A DNA stretch of 64,000 nucleotides from an uncultured Halomonas sp. (GTDB taxonomy: Bacteria > Pseudomonadota > Gammaproteobacteria > Pseudomonadales > Halomonadaceae). Location: contig NZ_CANMVL010000004.1 in assembly GCF_947501415.1 (NCBI RefSeq), positions 114,462 through 178,461 of the forward strand, written 5' to 3'. The position numbers were made by a program, and so were the translations under genes. This document shows, one piece after another, positions 10,026 to 18,123 of the stretch. Numbering within the stretch: the stretch's first letter is position 1; every line of letters begins with the position of its first letter. The notes under the pieces are model-generated. The model made no database searches. It had not been told where the DNA came from and saw only the letters and a list, made by a program, of their open reading frames with translations.

Positions 10026-10742
10026 TCAGTGGATCAACATATGGCCCATGATGCCTAGGGCGAAGCCGAACACCGCGCCGAGCGGCGGACCCCAGTGGCG
10101 CTCGAGCCTGGCCTGGGGGGCAAGGTCCTGGAACACCGAGTAGAGGATGCCGCCGGCGGCAAACAGCATGATGGCTGCGACTACCGAGGGGTAGTCCGAT
10201 AGCCACCAGAACCCACCAAGACCGGCGAGCGGCCCCAGCCAGGCCATGGTGAAGAACATCCCGACCAGGCGGCGTGATGAATAGGCGGTGCTCTGGCGAA
10301 GCTCGTGATAGGCGTTGAAGCCTTCCGGCAGGTTCTGCAGCGCCATCAGACCGGCCAGCAGCATGCCGCCGTTGCTGCCATAGGCGAAGGCGGCCCCCAG
10401 TGCCAGCGCCTCGGGCACGAAGTCGGCGAGCATGGCGGCAAGCTGACTGGCCGAGGAGCCGCTGCGTGCCAGCATCACGTCCAGTGTCATAAAGGCAATG
10501 CCGCCGGCCAGGAACCAGGCGGCAGCCCCTCCGAGGGTGAGGTCCGGCAGGCTCTCGGGCACCAGCACCAGGGCCACCGCCGAGAGCAGCGCCCCGCCAC
10601 CGAAGGCGATGATACCGTGGCGCAGCTCGCTCTCGAGCCACGGGATATCGATGCGCTCCTTCCAGGCCGCCCAGGCCCCTAGCGGCATCGCCATGCCCGC
10701 CATCAGCGTCAGTGCCACCACCGCTTGCCAGTTGTCCACCAT
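10026..10742 (-). CDS. ZIP-family divalent metal transporter-like membrane protein
   Basis: A 238-residue inner-membrane protein with about eight hydrophobic segments. It carries the ZIP hallmarks in TM4-TM5: DFVPEALALGAAF and QNLPEGFNAYHELR (the NLPEG element with His/Glu metal ligands). The N-terminal Gly-rich helix FGGGALLSAVALVLVPESL is also typical. AAGGAG precedes the ATG at 10742. ZIP proteins move Zn2+, Mn2+ or Fe2+ into the cytoplasm; this one resembles the ZupT/bacterial ZIP branch, but the metal is not readable. Monocistronic, convergent with glnA. Confidence 0.85.
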   Translation of the reverse strand: MVDNWQAVVALTLMAGMAMPLGAWAAWKERIDIPWLESELRHGIIAFGGGALLSAVALVLVPESLPDLTLGGAAAWFLAGGIAFMTLDVMLARSGSSASQLAAMLADFVPEALALGAAFAYGSNGGMLLAGLMALQNLPEGFNAYHELRQSTAYSSRRLVGMFFTMAWLGPLAGLGGFWWLSDYPSVVAAIMLFAAGGILYSVFQDLAPQARLERHWGPPLGAVFGFALGIMGHMLIH

Positions 10743-10906
10743 CGGTCTCCTTGGGTAGCTGTCTACAGGGCCATCCTAGGCCGTAGCCTCGCCACTCGGC
10801 CAGTTGCTGCTGGCGCTGAGGCATCGGGCCTGCTTATGATGTGGCCTATATTACCGGTAGGCGGCAGGTTGCCGGCGATCGACTCTTTGGCAAGGCGGAG
10901 AACTCC

Positions 10907-11467
10907 ATGGGCAAAACGGTCCTGACCCTCGTGCTGGCTCTGGGCGTAACACTGACGGCCCACGGCCAGACCATCTATCGCACCACGGACGCCCAGGGGA
11001 ATGTGGTATTCACCGACGACCCTGACCTGGGTGGCGAGCAGGTGGAGCTGGCGCCGGTGACGGTGGTACCGTCCCGGGGGAGTGCAGACGCCGGCCAGGT
11101 CGTGCCGCGCCGCGACAGTGCGCCCGCGACGTCCCGCCCGGGGCAGCCCTTCATGCCCTATGACAGCTTCCGTATCATCTCTCCGACCCATGAGCAGGCC
11201 TTTCCGGTAGGCGCGGCGGGTAATGTCGCCGTGGATCTGGGGATCTCGCCCGACCTGCGCGAGGATCATCGCGTCAGGCTGCTGGTGGATGGCCAGATCA
11301 GCCAGTCGGCGATGCACACCTCGGCCTTCATGGTGCCCAACATGAACCCTGGTGAGCACGTGCTTCAGGCGGAGCTGCTGGATGCCCGCGGTGGGATTCG
11401 CCATCGCACCTCACCGGTGACGATCTACGTACTGCGCGCCAACGTGAATCGCCAGCCCAATGGCTGA
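10907..11467 (+). CDS. DUF4124-type secreted/periplasmic protein
   Basis: A 186-residue exported protein. The start at 10907 has GGAG six bases upstream. A signal peptide (MGKTVLTLVLALGVTLTAHG) ends near residue 20 and is followed at once by the DUF4124 hallmark QTIYRTTDAQGNVVFTDDP. A variable linker follows, then a C-terminal beta-rich domain (from about FRIISPTHEQAFPVG) resembling an Ig-like fold. Function is unknown; genes of this type often lie next to glnLG. It lies between the ZIP gene (divergent) and glnL (same strand, 319 bp downstream). Confidence 0.85.
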   Translation: MGKTVLTLVLALGVTLTAHGQTIYRTTDAQGNVVFTDDPDLGGEQVELAPVTVVPSRGSADAGQVVPRRDSAPATSRPGQPFMPYDSFRIISPTHEQAFPVGAAGNVAVDLGISPDLREDHRVRLLVDGQISQSAMHTSAFMVPNMNPGEHVLQAELLDARGGIRHRTSPVTIYVLRANVNRQPNG

Positions 11468-11557
11468 CCACCCTTACGGGCGTCCCTTCTTCCTCCAGTC
11501 ATGACACTGCCCCCCTCCTGATCAACGCCTGCCGATGAGAGGAGGGCGGTGTGTCCC

Positions 11558-11617
11558 GCTGTCTCGATCCTCGCTGTCTCGATCCCCGCTGTCTCGATCC
11601 TGGCTGTCTCGCTTGTC
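11558..11617. repeat. 15-bp tandem repeat upstream of glnL
   Basis: Three near-identical units, GCTGTCTCGATCCTC (11558), GCTGTCTCGATCCCC (11573) and GCTGTCTCGATCCTG (11588), plus a partial fourth at 11603. They lie in the 319-bp gap before glnL, about 30 bp upstream of the NtrC palindrome. Frames reading through it (Leu-Ser-Arg repeats) have no ribosome site and are not called as genes. Confidence 0.9.
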
Positions 11618-11645
11618 GCCGGGGACGATGCAGGGCGCCACGAAA

Positions 11646-11662
11646 TGCACTAATTTGGTGCA
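11646..11662. promoter_or_regulatory. NtrC-binding palindrome upstream of glnL
   Basis: TGCACTAATTTGGTGCA is a full match to the NtrC site consensus TGCACYA-N3-TGGTGCA, like the glnL operator of enteric bacteria. It is 124 bp before the glnL start, with no sigma-54 promoter visible between. A negative autoregulatory operator on a sigma-70 promoter is therefore the likeliest role. Confidence 0.85.
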
Positions 11663-11743
11663 TACATGGGGCGTCTCGTCCCGTCACAAGCCCGGCCAGG
11701 GCGCCTCGCGTCCTGGCCCACTTCTTGCTTCATCTAGACGTCT

Positions 11744-11771
11744 CTCTTGCACAAGCCCCTCTTGCACAAGC
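11744..11771. repeat. Second 15-bp direct repeat before glnL
   Basis: CTCTTGCACAAGC occurs exactly at 11744-11756 and 11759-11771, a period of 15 bases. The unit contains the palindrome CTTGCACAAG. It lies just upstream of the glnL start at 11787. Confidence 0.8.
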
Positions 11772-11786
11772 TGACCTGGAACCGAT

Positions 11787-12845
11787 ATGGCCGCTGCGAT
11801 GTACCAACGCCTGATGGAACACCTCTCCACTGCCGTGCTGCTGCTGGATGGTGAGCTCAGGGTGACATGGATGAATCCCGCCGCCGAGGCGCTGCTTTCG
11901 GTCAGCCTGAGCCGGGTTCGGGGAAGTGCACTCTGCGCGTCGATGGAGCAGGAGGATGGGATGGAGGCGGTGCTCACCAAGGCGCTGGATGCCTGCCACC
12001 CCTTCACTCGCCGTGAGGCGCGCCTGGTGCTGCTGGGAGGCGAGCCACTGACCGTGGACTTTACCGCCACTCCCCTCGCCGAGGACGAGCTGCTGCTGGA
12101 GGTGGAGCCCCGTGATCGACTGATCCGCATCTCTCGGGAGGAGGCGCTGATGACCCGCCAGGAAACGATCAAGGTGTTGACCCGGGGGCTGGCCCACGAG
12201 GTCAAGAATCCGTTGGGGGGCATTCGTGGCGCGGCTCAGCTGCTGGAGCGCGACCTGGAGAATCCAGCGCATCATGAGTTCACGCGCATCATCATCGAGG
12301 AGGTGGATCGCCTGCGCGATCTGGTCGACTCCATGCTGGGGCCCAATCGAGTGGCCCGTCACGAACCTCTCAGCATTCACAAGGTGCTGGAGCGGGTCCG
12401 CACCCTGGTGCTTGCCGAACACCCCGGGGTGCGCATCGAGCGTGACTACGACCCCAGCCTGCCGGATCTCTCCGCTGACGAGGCGCAACTGATTCAGGCG
12501 GTGCTCAATGTGGCGCGCAATGCCATGGAGGCGATGCACGAGGCGTCCACCCCCGAGCCACGGCTGGTGCTGCGCACCCGGGCGCGTCGTCAGTTCACCC
12601 TGGGAGCCGAGCGCCATCGGCTGGTGTGTGAGGTGGCGATCATCGACAACGGGCCGGGCATCCCCGAGGCGCTGCAGGAGACGCTCTTCTACCCCATGGT
12701 GTCGGGACGTGCCGGAGGCAGCGGCCTGGGGCTCTCCATCGCCCAGGGCATCCTGCATCAGCACCAGGGGCTGATCGAGTGCGCTTCGGCGCCGGGCCAT
12801 ACCGAATTCCGACTGCTGATTCCTCTGGAGACGCGCCATGACTGA
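11787..12845 (+). CDS. glnL: Nitrogen-regulation sensor histidine kinase NtrB
   Basis: A 352-residue cytoplasmic kinase without membrane segments. An N-terminal PAS domain (about 1-115) is followed by the H-box GLAHEVKNPLGGIRGAAQLLE with phospho-acceptor His137, the N-box NVARNAMEAM and G-box DNGPGIPE and GGSGLGLSIAQGIL. NtrB phosphorylates or dephosphorylates NtrC according to the PII (GlnB) state. The ribosome site is weak (GGAA), so Met-5 (11799) is possible. It overlaps glnG by 8 bp and is preceded by an NtrC operator. Confidence 0.97.
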   Translation: MAAAMYQRLMEHLSTAVLLLDGELRVTWMNPAAEALLSVSLSRVRGSALCASMEQEDGMEAVLTKALDACHPFTRREARLVLLGGEPLTVDFTATPLAEDELLLEVEPRDRLIRISREEALMTRQETIKVLTRGLAHEVKNPLGGIRGAAQLLERDLENPAHHEFTRIIIEEVDRLRDLVDSMLGPNRVARHEPLSIHKVLERVRTLVLAEHPGVRIERDYDPSLPDLSADEAQLIQAVLNVARNAMEAMHEASTPEPRLVLRTRARRQFTLGAERHRLVCEVAIIDNGPGIPEALQETLFYPMVSGRAGGSGLGLSIAQGILHQHQGLIECASAPGHTEFRLLIPLETRHD

Positions 12846-14253
12846 TGTTGCACGCGTGATGGTCGTCGATGACGACCGCGCCATTCGCTGGGTGCTCGAG
12901 CGCGCCCTGGCCCAGCCCGACCTCGACGTGGAGTGCCTCGAGCGTGCCGACTCGGCTCTCGAGCGCCTGCTGGCCGACCCGCCTGACGTGCTGATGACCG
13001 ATATCCGCATGCCGGGCATCGATGGTCTCGATCTGATGGCCAGGGTGCGCGAGGCGCACCCGGAGCTGCCGGTGATCGTGATGACCGCCCACTCCGACCT
13101 GGACAGTGCCGTGGCCTCTTATCAGGGCGGTGCCTTCGAATACCTGCCCAAGCCCTTCGATGTCGACGAGGCACTGGCCCTGGTGCGCCGTGCGGTGGCC
13201 CATGCCCGCGAGCGCCGCAGGCCGATCAGCGCCCCGGAGGGGCTGGATGCCGAAATCATCGGCGAGGCGCCGGCCATGCAGGAGGTGTTCCGCGCCATCG
13301 GGCGCCTCTCGCACTCGCCCATTACGGTGCTGATCAATGGTGAGTCGGGTACCGGCAAGGAGCGCGTCGCCCGGGCGCTGCATCAGCACAGCCCGCGGAC
13401 GGACAAGCCCTTCGTGGCGCTGAACATGGCGGCGATACCCCACGACCTGATCGAGTCCGAGCTGTTCGGCCACGAGAAGGGGGCCTTTACCGGTGCGACC
13501 GCAAGCCGGCAGGGCCGTTTCGAGCAGGCCGACGGGGGTAGCCTGTTTCTCGATGAGATCGGTGACATGCCCGCCGAGGCTCAGACCCGCCTGCTGCGCG
13601 TGCTGGCCGACGGCGAGTTCTATCGGGTGGGCGGGCATACCCCGGTGAAGGTGGATGTGCGCATCATCGCCGCCACCCATCAGGACCTGGAGCGGCTGGT
13701 GGAGGAGGGGCGCTTCCGCGAGGATCTGTTCCATCGGCTCAATGTGATTCGTGTGCATCTGCCGCGGCTGGCCGAGCGCCGCGAGGATATCCCGCAATTG
13801 ACGCGTCACTTTCTGGCCGAGGCGGCCAGGGAGCTGGCAACCGACGTCAAGGTGCTGACCCCCGAGGCGGAGCGCTATCTGGCGCGACTGCCCTGGCCCG
13901 GTAACGTGCGCCAGCTGGAGAATACCTGCCGTTGGCTGACGGTGATGGCCTCGGGGCGCGAGATTCTCTGTGAGGATCTGCCGCCGGAACTGCGCCAGGC
14001 GGGGGAGGAGACGCTCAGCGCCAGCGGCGACTGGCGGACGGCCTTTCGCGACTGGGCCGATCACGCCCTGGCCGCCGGCCATACGCACCTGCTGGAGGAG
14101 GCCATGCCCGACTTTGAGCGCATCCTGATCGAGACCGCGCTGCGCCATACCGGCGGACGCAAGGGAGAGGCCGCCGAACTTCTGGGCTGGGGGCGTAATA
14201 CCTTGACGCGAAAATTGAAGACGCTGTTGCCGGCGCTGGCCGAAGGAGAGTGA
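12838..14253 (+). CDS. glnG: Nitrogen-regulation response regulator NtrC (sigma-54 activator)
   Basis: A 471-residue enhancer-binding protein. The receiver domain (1-120) has acidic pocket D11-D12 and phosphorylated Asp55 (TDIRMPG). The AAA+ domain (about 140-380) has Walker A GESGTGKE, the sigma-54 contact loop GAFTGA and Walker B GGSLFLDEIGD. The C-terminal Fis-type helix-turn-helix reads GGRKGEAAELLGWGRNTLTRKLK. Phospho-NtrC should act on the palindromes at 8176 and 11646. No terminator hairpin is visible between this gene and the lyase gene 194 bp downstream. Confidence 0.98.
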   Translation: MTDVARVMVVDDDRAIRWVLERALAQPDLDVECLERADSALERLLADPPDVLMTDIRMPGIDGLDLMARVREAHPELPVIVMTAHSDLDSAVASYQGGAFEYLPKPFDVDEALALVRRAVAHARERRRPISAPEGLDAEIIGEAPAMQEVFRAIGRLSHSPITVLINGESGTGKERVARALHQHSPRTDKPFVALNMAAIPHDLIESELFGHEKGAFTGATASRQGRFEQADGGSLFLDEIGDMPAEAQTRLLRVLADGEFYRVGGHTPVKVDVRIIAATHQDLERLVEEGRFREDLFHRLNVIRVHLPRLAERREDIPQLTRHFLAEAARELATDVKVLTPEAERYLARLPWPGNVRQLENTCRWLTVMASGREILCEDLPPELRQAGEETLSASGDWRTAFRDWADHALAAGHTHLLEEAMPDFERILIETALRHTGGRKGEAAELLGWGRNTLTRKLKTLLPALAEGE

Positions 14254-14447
14254 GGAGGCATGACACGACCCCAGAGATAAGCGGCGAGGCGTGTGCGGCA
14301 AGGGGTAACAGTTAAAAGGGGTAAATGGGGAGAGGATAAGGAGGAAAGGAGGGTAAGCCCGCGGCGCTATAGGACGAAAGGTGCATTGTGAGGGAGTGAT
14401 GCCCTGGCTTAGCGTCCATAAGAATGCATTGATTCAGCAGGCCTGCC

Positions 14448-15398
14448 ATGTCCGCCCTCACCACACCGCCCCAGCACATCCACGTTACCGAGGTGGGGTT
14501 GCGCGATGGTCTCCAGAACGAGCCGGTGGTGCTGAGTACCGAACAGAAGCTGTCCCTGGCCAGGGCGCTGGTGGCTGCCGGTGTGCGTGAATTCGAGATC
14601 AGCTCCTTCGTCAGCCCAAGGGCGGTGCCGGCGCTGGCCGATGCCGCCGAGATGGTCGCGGCGCTGCGTGGTGTGGGGGGCCTCCATCTCTCGGCCCTGG
14701 TCCCCAATCTGCGGGGCGCCGAGCGGGCGCTTGAAGCGGGCGTCGACTCGGTGGTGCTGTTCGTCTCCGCCTCCGAGCGTCACAACGCCAAGAACGTCAA
14801 CCGCAGCGTGGCGTCCTCACTCGAGGGATTCGAGCAGGTGGCGCGCCTGCTCGAGGGTAGCGATGTAGCCCTCAGGGGGGCCGTCGCCACCGCCTTCGGT
14901 TGCCCCTTTACGGGCAATGTCCCGGTCGAGTCGGTGACCGAGATCGCTCGACACTTCGCCGACCTGGGCGCGACGCACCTCTCTCTTGGCGATACCACCG
15001 GCATGGCCACGCCGCCGCTGGTCACCGAGCGTGTCACACGGCTGCGGGAAGCGACGCCCGACCTTCCGCTGACGCTCCACTTCCACAATACCCGAGGCAT
15101 CGGCCTGGCCAATGTCATGCAGGGGCTGGCGCTCGGCGTCGACCGTTACGAGAGCTCCATCGGCGGGCTCGGCGGCTGCCCCTTTGCGCCGGGGGCCTCG
15201 GGCAATATCGCCACCGAGGACCTGGCCTATCTGCTCGAGGAGATGGGGCTCGAGACCGGCCTCGACCTCGAGGGACTGATCGCCGCGGCAGGCCGCGCCA
15301 GCGAGCTGATGGGCCGCCGTCTGCCGGCCCAGGTCTCCCAGGCCGGCCCCCGCCTGGCACTGAGCGACTGCAGCGTCGTACCCACCGCACAGGGATGA
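14448..15398 (+). CDS. HMG-CoA lyase-family protein (DRE-TIM metallolyase)
   Basis: A 316-residue TIM-barrel lyase of the family that splits 3-hydroxy-3-methylglutaryl-CoA into acetyl-CoA and acetoacetate. Seen: the catalytic VGLRDGLQNE near the N-terminus, GDTTGMATP, the metal-binding LHFHNTRGIGLANV and the active-site Cys loop GGLGGCPFAPGASGNIATEDL. The metal loop differs from classical HMG-CoA lyase (HCHDTYGQALANT). The neighbours are a CoA-transferase and a tripartite carboxylate transporter, not leucine-degradation genes. A related substrate such as citramalyl-CoA is therefore possible. The ribosome site is weak (CAGG). It overlaps the next gene by ATGA. Confidence 0.88.
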   Translation: MSALTTPPQHIHVTEVGLRDGLQNEPVVLSTEQKLSLARALVAAGVREFEISSFVSPRAVPALADAAEMVAALRGVGGLHLSALVPNLRGAERALEAGVDSVVLFVSASERHNAKNVNRSVASSLEGFEQVARLLEGSDVALRGAVATAFGCPFTGNVPVESVTEIARHFADLGATHLSLGDTTGMATPPLVTERVTRLREATPDLPLTLHFHNTRGIGLANVMQGLALGVDRYESSIGGLGGCPFAPGASGNIATEDLAYLLEEMGLETGLDLEGLIAAAGRASELMGRRLPAQVSQAGPRLALSDCSVVPTAQG

Positions 15399-16609
15399 TG
15401 GCGAACATGACTCCTATCTCCTCCAGTTCTACCGGCTCGCTTGCGGGCGTACGCGTCATCGATCTGACTCGAGTGATCTCCGGCCCCTTCTGTACCCAGA
15501 TCCTCGGCGACCACGGTGCCGACGTGATCAAGATCGAGCCGCCCGGCAAGGGCGACGTGGTTCGCCAGCAGGGCAACATGGTCGATGGCGAAAGCTGGTA
15601 CTTCGCCCAGTTCAATCGCAACAAGCGCTCGCTCACCCTCGATCTGCGCAGCGACGAAGGCAAGCAGATCCTTCACCGGCTGCTCGAGAATGCTGACGTG
15701 CTGGTGGAGAACTTCCGCCCGGGGGTGCTGAGCAAGATGGGGCTCGACGACGACACCCTGCGCCAGCGTTATCCCCGGCTCGTGGTGGGGCGCATCAACG
15801 GCTTCGGCTCCAGCGGACCCTATCGCGACCGCCCGGCCTACGACTTCATCGCCCAGGCCATGAGCGGCTTCATGGGCGTCAACGGCACCGCCGATGGCGA
15901 GCCGATGCGGGCGGCGCCGCCGATCAGCGATATGGTGGCCAGCCAGAACCTGGCCTTCGGCATCTGTGCGGCCCTGGTGCGTCGCGCCACCACGGGGCAG
16001 GGCGATATCGTCGAGACGGCCCTGACCAACGGCCTGATCGCCATGATGGGTTACCTGGCGGCGGAGTACTTCGCCACCGACCGCGTACCGGCCCGCACCG
16101 GCAACGATCACCCCATGCTCTATCCCTACGGGCTGTTTACCGCCCGTGATGGCGAGGTGGCGATCGCGCCGAGCAACGACACCATGGTCGAGCGCTTCCT
16201 CGGCGCCCTGGACATGCTGCACCTGCTCGACGATGAGCGCTTCGCCGACAATCGACGGCGCATGGCCAACCGCGAGGCGCTGCGCGAGATACTCAATGCC
16301 ATCATCGTGACGCGTCGGGTCGACGAGTGGATCGAGCACTTCAATCACGCGGGGGTCCCCTGTGGGCGCGTGCATGACCTGCGCGAGACCTTCGATGACC
16401 CCCAGGTGAAGGCCCAGGAGATGCGCCTGGAGCTGACCCAGGCCTCCGGCCGGGTGCCCGTCACCGGCTTCCCGGTCAAGCTTCGCGAGGCGCCTGCGAG
16501 TCTCTACTACCCGGTGCCACAGCTCGGGGAGCATACCGATGAGCTGCTGGCCGAACTGGGCATCGAGGGCGATGAGCTGACGACCCTGCGGGAGCGTCGC
16601 GTGATTTAA
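15395..16609 (+). CDS. Family III (CaiB/BaiF) acyl-CoA transferase
   Basis: A 404-residue CoA-transferase. The first ATG at 15395 overlaps the lyase stop; ATGs at 15398 and 15407 are alternatives. N-terminal LAGVRVIDLTRVISGPFCTQILGDHGADVIKIE, NRNKRSLTLDL and ENFRPGVLSKMGL are diagnostic, as are GRINGFGSSGPY and TGNDHPMLYPYGLF. The region holding the catalytic Asp of formyl-CoA transferase (pattern VxVxxxDA) reads VETALTNGL, so Asn seems to occupy that place. Translationally coupled to the lyase, it probably loads CoA from succinyl-CoA onto the imported diacid. Related human SUGCT uses HMG and glutarate. Confidence 0.9.
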   Translation: MMANMTPISSSSTGSLAGVRVIDLTRVISGPFCTQILGDHGADVIKIEPPGKGDVVRQQGNMVDGESWYFAQFNRNKRSLTLDLRSDEGKQILHRLLENADVLVENFRPGVLSKMGLDDDTLRQRYPRLVVGRINGFGSSGPYRDRPAYDFIAQAMSGFMGVNGTADGEPMRAAPPISDMVASQNLAFGICAALVRRATTGQGDIVETALTNGLIAMMGYLAAEYFATDRVPARTGNDHPMLYPYGLFTARDGEVAIAPSNDTMVERFLGALDMLHLLDDERFADNRRRMANREALREILNAIIVTRRVDEWIEHFNHAGVPCGRVHDLRETFDDPQVKAQEMRLELTQASGRVPVTGFPVKLREAPASLYYPVPQLGEHTDELLAELGIEGDELTTLRERRVI

Positions 16610-16671
16610 GGCGATGAAGCCGCGGGCAGGCAGTCGTGCCTGCCATAACAACAAGCAGAAGGAGCACACCA

Positions 16672-17667
16672 ATGCGTACCGTCAAGAAAGGGGGCCTCGG
16701 CCTGGTCGCCGCCACGCTGGCAGGCGTCGGGCTCGCCATCAGCGCGCCGGCCCAGGCGCTGCCGATCAGTGAGTGCATCGCGCCGGCCGACCCGGGTGGC
16801 GGCTGGGACTTTACCTGCCGCTCGGTCGGCAAGCTGCTGCTGGAGCTGGACCTCGTGGAAAGCCCGGTGCAGATCACCAACATGCCAGGCGGCGTGGGGG
16901 CGGTGGCCTTCGCCAGGGTCGAGAGCAGCCGAGCCGATGACAGTGACCTGATGGTGGCCACCAGTACCGTTGGCGTGACCCAGATCGCCCAGGGCAAGTA
17001 TCCCGGCGGTGCCGATACCATGCGCTGGGTGGCCATGCTGGGCACCGATGTGGGGGTCATTCTGGTCGATGACGAGAGCGAGTACGAGAGCCTCGAGCAG
17101 CTGATGACCACCCTGGTTGAGGATCCCGGGGCTCTGGCCGTGGCTGGCTCCAGTGGTGCCGGCGGCTGGGATCATATCCGTGCCTTGATGCTGGCCAAGG
17201 AGGCGGGCATGCCCAATGAACAGATCGGCAACCTGCGCTGGGTGCAGTTCGACGGCGGCGGCCCCGCGGTGACCCAGATGATGGGTGGTCATGTCGACGT
17301 GGTGTCTACCGACCTGGGCGAGATCGCCGGTTTCATCGAGTCCGGCGATGTACGCGTGCTGGCGGTGCTCTCCGAGGAGCCGTTGCCCGCTCCCTTCGAT
17401 GATCTGCCCACCGCCGCCTCCCAGGGCTATGACGTGGCCGGCTACAACTGGCGCGGCTTCTATACCGGTGGCGAGGTCTCCGATGAGGACTACGCTGCCA
17501 TGGTCGATGACCTGAAGTCCCTCTACGACAGCGAGGAGTGGAAGGCGGTGGCCGAGCAGAATGGTCTGGTGCCGCTGTGGCGAGGTGGCGATGAGTTCAA
17601 CGGCTTCGTGCTGGAAACCATCGACCAGGTGGAGTCCATTTCTCGAGAGATCGGAGTCATCGAGTGA
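16672..17667 (+). CDS. tctC: Tripartite tricarboxylate transporter substrate-binding protein (TctC family)
   Basis: A 331-residue periplasmic binding protein. The start at 16672 has AGAAGGAG 7-8 bases upstream. The signal peptide ends near APAQA (residue ~26). The mature start LPISECIAPADPGGGWDFTCR is the TctC 'PGGGWD' ligand loop, followed by NMPGGVGAVAF and VDVVSTDLGEI. TctC proteins bind carboxylates and hand them to TctAB. The stop overlaps the tctB start (GTGA). Its place after the lyase and CoA-transferase suggests it binds their substrate; the identity is not readable. Confidence 0.93.
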   Translation: MRTVKKGGLGLVAATLAGVGLAISAPAQALPISECIAPADPGGGWDFTCRSVGKLLLELDLVESPVQITNMPGGVGAVAFARVESSRADDSDLMVATSTVGVTQIAQGKYPGGADTMRWVAMLGTDVGVILVDDESEYESLEQLMTTLVEDPGALAVAGSSGAGGWDHIRALMLAKEAGMPNEQIGNLRWVQFDGGGPAVTQMMGGHVDVVSTDLGEIAGFIESGDVRVLAVLSEEPLPAPFDDLPTAASQGYDVAGYNWRGFYTGGEVSDEDYAAMVDDLKSLYDSEEWKAVAEQNGLVPLWRGGDEFNGFVLETIDQVESISREIGVIE

Positions 17668-18116
17668 AAGAGGGAGTTGGGGCGGTCGGTGATCGTATCA
17701 CCGGGGTAGTGCTGTTGTTGGTGGCAGTGGTTGCCTGGTGGCTGTCCCATGACTACACCAGCAGTTTCGGGCAGACGATAGGACCGGGGGCCTTCCCGCG
17801 TCTGGTCAGCGTGCCGCTGGGGCTGCTGTCGCTCTACCTGATCGCCCGCCCGGGAGTGAATCAGCGCTGGCCGGAACGGTCGGCGCTGCTCCGCCAGCTT
17901 AGCCTGCTGGTCCTGTTGATGGTCTATGCAGGGCTGATTCAGCCACTCGGCTTTCTGCCTACCGCCCTGCTGACCGTGACCCTGGTGATCCGGCTCTTCG
18001 GTGCCAGCTGGCGCCAGGCCCTGCCATTCGGACTGCTGTTGACCCTGGGCCTCTATCTTCTCTTCGAATTCGCCCTCGGCATGCCGCTGCCCGACATGCC
18101 GGGCATGAACTGGTAA
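17664..18116 (+). CDS. tctB: Tripartite tricarboxylate transporter small membrane subunit (TctB family)
   Basis: A 150-residue protein with four hydrophobic segments: near residues 10-27, 35-60 (including IGPGAFPRLVSVPLGLLSLYL), 74-92 and 110-135. The GDRITGVVLLLVAV start and PGAFPR loop are typical of TctB. The GTG start overlaps the tctC stop. The subunit sits in the inner membrane with TctA and is needed for Na+/H+-driven uptake. Confidence 0.9.
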   Translation: MKEGVGAVGDRITGVVLLLVAVVAWWLSHDYTSSFGQTIGPGAFPRLVSVPLGLLSLYLIARPGVNQRWPERSALLRQLSLLVLLMVYAGLIQPLGFLPTALLTVTLVIRLFGASWRQALPFGLLLTLGLYLLFEFALGMPLPDMPGMNW

Positions 18117-18123
18117 ACGCGCC

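Noticed and set aside
11558..11617. CRISPR-like array
   Set aside because: Units are contiguous 15-mers without spacers. No cas genes are in the window.
11535..11774. Small open frames across the 15-bp repeat before glnL
   Set aside because: They only encode repeat-derived Ser-Arg tracts, lack a ribosome site and overlap the NtrC operator.
16591..16671. Sigma-54 promoter before tctC
   Set aside because: I looked for GG-N10-GC elements in this gap and in the gap before the lyase gene and found none with acceptable flanks.
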